64,000 nucleotides of DNA from Canna indica (lineage: Eukaryota > Streptophyta > Magnoliopsida > Zingiberales > Cannaceae), in contig CP136891.1 of assembly GCA_034359265.1 (NCBI GenBank), positions 80,990,001 to 81,054,000 on the forward strand. Direction: 5' to 3'. The position numbers and the translations under genes are program-made. The first letter of the stretch is position 1. The number at the start of each line of letters is the position of its first letter. The notes under the pieces are model-generated. The model was not told the origin of the DNA. It saw nothing but the letters and a program-made list of their open reading frames with translations, and ran no database searches. Positions 60,329 through 64,000 of the stretch are shown one piece after another.

Positions 60329-63300
60329 TTACACTTCACCCTCTTCAAAGTCGGAGTCATCAGTAGCCGCCGGTTCATCTTCCTCGGAATCGCTCAGCAC
60401 ATAGACAGCTTTCGTCCTATTGTCTCTCTTCGGTCGAGTCGTCGCTATTGCCACTTCATTGATCTCCACTGGGTGGCCGCCGGATGAGGAACTGCTGGAG
60501 TCTTCACTGGCAGAGGGAGAACTCTTGAGCCTACCGAGCACTGACCCACTTTTCTTGTTGAAAGGAGAGGCCCTCATCTTCCTAACCTTCTTCTTTGGCG
60601 ACATCCTGGTACTTTGTGCAGGCTTAAGCACTTCAGTGTTCAGTTTCTGATCTCCTCGCTTCCTCGTTGTTGTAGTGGCTGGCTTAGCCTTATCATTCTT
60701 AGGCTTTCTCCCTTTACCTTTCCCAGCTTTAGGTGCTTCCACCACACTGACGTCGTCGTCCCCGTCTTCCTCAATAGTGGGCAACTGTTCAGCATCATTA
60801 GCTTCGTCATCATCAGAGAGTTCAGTGTAAGTTGTCTTCTTTGCAGCAGCATTTCTGCTTGTTTGTTTCTTTTTATCCTGGACTACTGCATCAGTTTCCA
60901 TTGCTGCAAAGCCCACAAGACGTGGAATATGAACACGCATTCTACAGAAAAATAGCTATGCGAGTTTATTCTAGTATGCCTACCTGCATTATCTGGAGAA
61001 GAGTCGAGATTGTAAGCAGCAAGACGGTCCTTAAGGGCAAGTATATCTTCGTCCTCATCACTTTCTTCCACGGTTTGCTGTTGATAATCAAGGAGAAAAA
61101 GTTGAGTAATGTGGACTAGTTGTCTTAAAAAACCCCAAAGTAACAGTAATTAACCTTCTTAGCTGGAGCTCTCTTGGATCCTCCTCTAGGTTTCTTCTGT
61201 CCAGCATCGGACACAGTACTTGTTGATCCATCAACAGATGAACTTGCTGTATTCTTTCTAGGTTTCTTCGGTCCTTGTTTAGAGGGTACGGCACCAGACA
61301 TAGTTTTCATTCTCATCTCCTTACTCGCCCCCTCCGCTTCAGCATCTTTTCGTTCCATTTTCTGATTGAAGCATAGGAAATTTTACATTAGAAAACTAAA
61401 CGATGAAACGTAGCTTAAGAGAAAACGGCAATACTTACATCGAGTTCCTCTTCTAAAGCATCAAGTTCCTTCAACCACATCGATCGCGGAGATGTTATTC
61501 TTAATTCCTCAACCTCTCCCTCGAGTCTGTCTTTTTCTGCACAAAGCTCTTGAACTTTCTCTAGAGTCAAAGTTCCTATTGCCAAAGACATCAAATATTC
61601 ATAGTCACTGGCTTTTGTGCCACCTTTTAGAACCTCTGGGCTCTGTTCTTCTTGTTCTTCTTCATCTTCTTCTGTAGCTCCAGCAATAGCAACATCTATG
61701 CCTTTTGTTTTCTTTGGCATTGGAGTGAACCCTTTCTGCTGCAGCTCAAGGAATAAATCTGCTCTCTTTCTGTTATTAACTATTATCTCACCTCGAACTA
61801 CACCAAGGATGAATCTAACTTTATTATCAAGCTTCAGCAAATCAAACTCAAGATTGTCTAAGAGTGCTTTCTGCAACAGAATGATAAAAGATAATGAGAA
61901 AATAGTAAACAATACAATGAGGGAATGAAAAATTGCATGTGAGTTATGGACTCACCTTTCTTTTGTCATAAAACTCTAATCTCAGATTAAAGAACTCCTC
62001 CAGAACTGCAAATAAAATTCACGTGTCAGAACTACTTCAAGAGTAGATGGAATTTGCATTGATATTTTTCAACAAAAAACTCACTCTGCTCTGGATTATC
62101 ATATTTTTTTATGACACCCTTGGCATCAAACAAGTGCATATTTGTGGTGCTAATTGTTGTAGTAAGCTTAAACTTTTTCTCTAAACCTTCCTGCCTAGCA
62201 ATGTTCATATTCTCCTCTGTTAGAGTAACCTCAAAGTGTACTGTTTTGTCATCATTGTATTCCCGATAGTCCTGTCAAAAATGTGCAAAGAAAAGAAAGA
62301 TTATTTGGTGATGGTAGATTTCAAGCAGTTAAGGAAGATCTCTAAGGAAAAAAAGAACTACTTTGATAAATGGTTCCCTGATCTTGTCATTCCCAGTCAT
62401 CATGGCCTCCAAAAATTCCTTGTAATCCTGGGTCCATCTACGAATGGGCAATTCCATAACTCTCAGTGTTGTGTTGTCAGCTACCTCAATAATACCAGTG
62501 ATTGTATAGGTCACACCAGCTTCCTTTGTTGCTGATTTCTCTATCCGACCCTAATTGAATTATTCAAAAGGTTCTTGTTTAAGATTTTTCTCTGATCATA
62601 GTTACATTATGTCTAACAGTAGAAAGAAGCATAGTGTACCTTGAATCCTCTATACCATGGATCCATTGGCTGCATTGGTTCATTATTCAACAACCGCCTG
62701 ATGTTAGCAACAATGTCCTTTGGATTGTAGTTTGGAATGTAGGAACTCCATCCAGTTCCAATCCCTTCACTTCCATTGACCAGAACCAAAGGTATGATAG
62801 GCATATACCTGATGATTAACACAATTATATGATAAATAAACTAAAGGGTATATACCAATAAAATCTAATCATTGAAAAAAAAAGATGTTTACCAAGTGGG
62901 TTCAATTGATTGTCCGTCCTCATTTAAGTAGTCAAGAAGAATATCATCATCCTTCGGGAACAAGAACCTTGTGATTGGAGACAAGCAAGTAAAGATATAC
63001 CTTGCACTGGCGTGATCTTTGCCTCCCTGTGAATAAAGCACAGAAAATTAGTTTAAAACAAATTTTAAGTTGCTACTATGAGAGCTTTTTTGTCGAGCAA
63101 ATTCACCTGGTTTCTGGTGCCAAATTGTCCTTCAGGTTGAAGAAGGTTTATGTTGTTGCTACCTACAAAATCTTGGGCCATACCAATTATGGTAGTTGCA
63201 AGACTCTGCTCACCATGATGATAGGCTGATTTCTCGGAGACATAACCAACAAACTGAGCAACCTGTATGATAAAGAAAGATGCATGAAGCAAAAGCAAAA

Positions 63301-64000
63301 TAAAGGGCACATTATGGAAAGCACTTGTTCAAAACAAAATGGCTAGAAACTCTTCGCTTGATATACCTTAGCTTGCTTTACAAAGTTCCGCTTGAATGCA
63401 CAAAACAAAATTTTTCTCTGGCCAGGCTTCAAGCCGTCAACCATTGATGGTATTGATCTTTGCAGATCTGCCCTGGAGAATAGAATCAACTCCTTGTTGA
63501 CGAAATCACTGTATTTTATGAGTTTCTCCCTTTGATCAAGATAATTATCTGACTGCAACAATTCATGAAATATGATTCTCAGAATAGAAAAGAAGATTAA
63601 TACGCAACTGTTAAAGAATAATCATAGAACTTACATCAAATTGGCGGAGCCAATTCTTTCTAGCCTCAATCTTCTTCTTGCTAAATGCTAACTCAATAGC
63701 ATCTCCATCATGCTCGTCCGCCCATACAAATTCTTTTTTGTGCTTGTCTATATTCTTAAAATAATCTTTTCCTTCATCTGATTTACTTGTTCCTAATCCC
63801 TGCAAGAAATTATTTAATCATATATTCTTTTCCTTCTGCTAATTTTATTCAGAAACATCTCTAGTCAAGGACAAAATCCAGATATTAGAAAATGAATATA
63901 TTTATGAAAAAAGGCATCTCAAAGAATAAACCAACAAGAAAGTTAAGGAAAATCAAAGTTAGAATAGCTTTGTTCTCTCAAACAAACCTTATAATACTTA
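60329..64000 (-). CDS. TOP2: DNA topoisomerase II, C-terminal part (gene runs off the right edge)
   Basis: Exons in gene order: 64000-63988 (partial), 63799-63635, 63552-63367, 63262-63107, 63026-62893, 62808-62640, 62550-62362, 62271-62085, 62005-61956, 61870-61439, 61361-61155, 61077-60984, 60903-60329. All borders are GT-AG and in phase, giving about 851 residues here of an expected ~1,470. Visible parts in order: the end of the TOPRIM fold ([18 protein letters not shown]); the cleavage core ([29 protein letters not shown]); the active-site tyrosine in ASARYIFT (codon 62997-62999); [20 protein letters not shown]; the core end; then a charged tail with basic clusters ([10 protein letters not shown]), serine runs and an acidic end ([16 protein letters not shown]). 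The enzyme passes one DNA duplex through another in the nucleus. The ATPase domain lies outside the window. Confidence 0.95.

Noticed and set aside
1..64000. CRISPR arrays, bacterial operons or a metabolic gene cluster.
   Set aside because: No regular short repeats with spacers exist, the genes are spliced plant genes, and no neighbouring genes share a pathway.

Overview
This window is nuclear DNA from a flowering plant. The evidence is multi-exon genes with GT-AG introns, plant-type proteins (an RSH (p)ppGpp enzyme, a NAC-domain factor, an RMA-type RING ligase, TOP2), a decayed plastid 16S rRNA fragment at the left edge, and dense plant transposon debris. The GC-rich first exons followed by AT-rich later exons resemble a monocot, possibly a non-grass one. 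That is a weak inference and no species is claimed.

Layout. 1-2.2 kb: nuclear plastid DNA (16S 3' end), a CACTA-like end and a fold-back repeat. 2.27-19.76 kb (+): an 18-exon RelA/SpoT homologue whose introns carry a hAT-like element with a nested LINE, a long inverted-repeat element, a LINE tail that was later tandemly duplicated, a hAT MITE with a perfect 8-bp target duplication, and a Mutator-like element with a perfect 9-bp duplication. 21.69-26.44 kb (+): a repeat-rich protein of about 1,459 residues with an N-terminal SAP-like motif. 27.96-28.79 kb (-): a NAC gene broken by two frameshifts. 28.9-37.4 kb: very AT-rich intergenic DNA with a 486-bp diverged duplication and a probable 2.6-kb solo LTR. 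41.95-43.76 kb (-): a 604-residue RING E3 ligase. 44.5-51.4 kb: inverted-repeat transposons, including a three-level nest (inverted-repeat element, LTR-like insertion, hAT MITE). 52.6-60.2 kb: a decayed PIF/Harbinger-like element with a Myb/SANT-like relic, a truncated DDE transposase and a GRF-zinc-finger/transmembrane reading frame. 60.33-64.00 kb (-): the 3' part of the DNA topoisomerase II gene, running off the right edge.

The genes do not form a pathway; this is an ordinary stretch of plant chromosome with independent genes. No clearly new biological system was found. The points most worth a second look are the divergent RSH family member, the Harbinger element carrying a GRF-finger frame, the Mutator-like element in the last RSH intron, the nested insertions at 47-51 kb, the repeat-expanded SAP-like protein and a perfect 19-bp hairpin at 29.2 kb. 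All exon borders were placed by eye from splice sites, reading phase and family resemblance. No alignment or database search was run.
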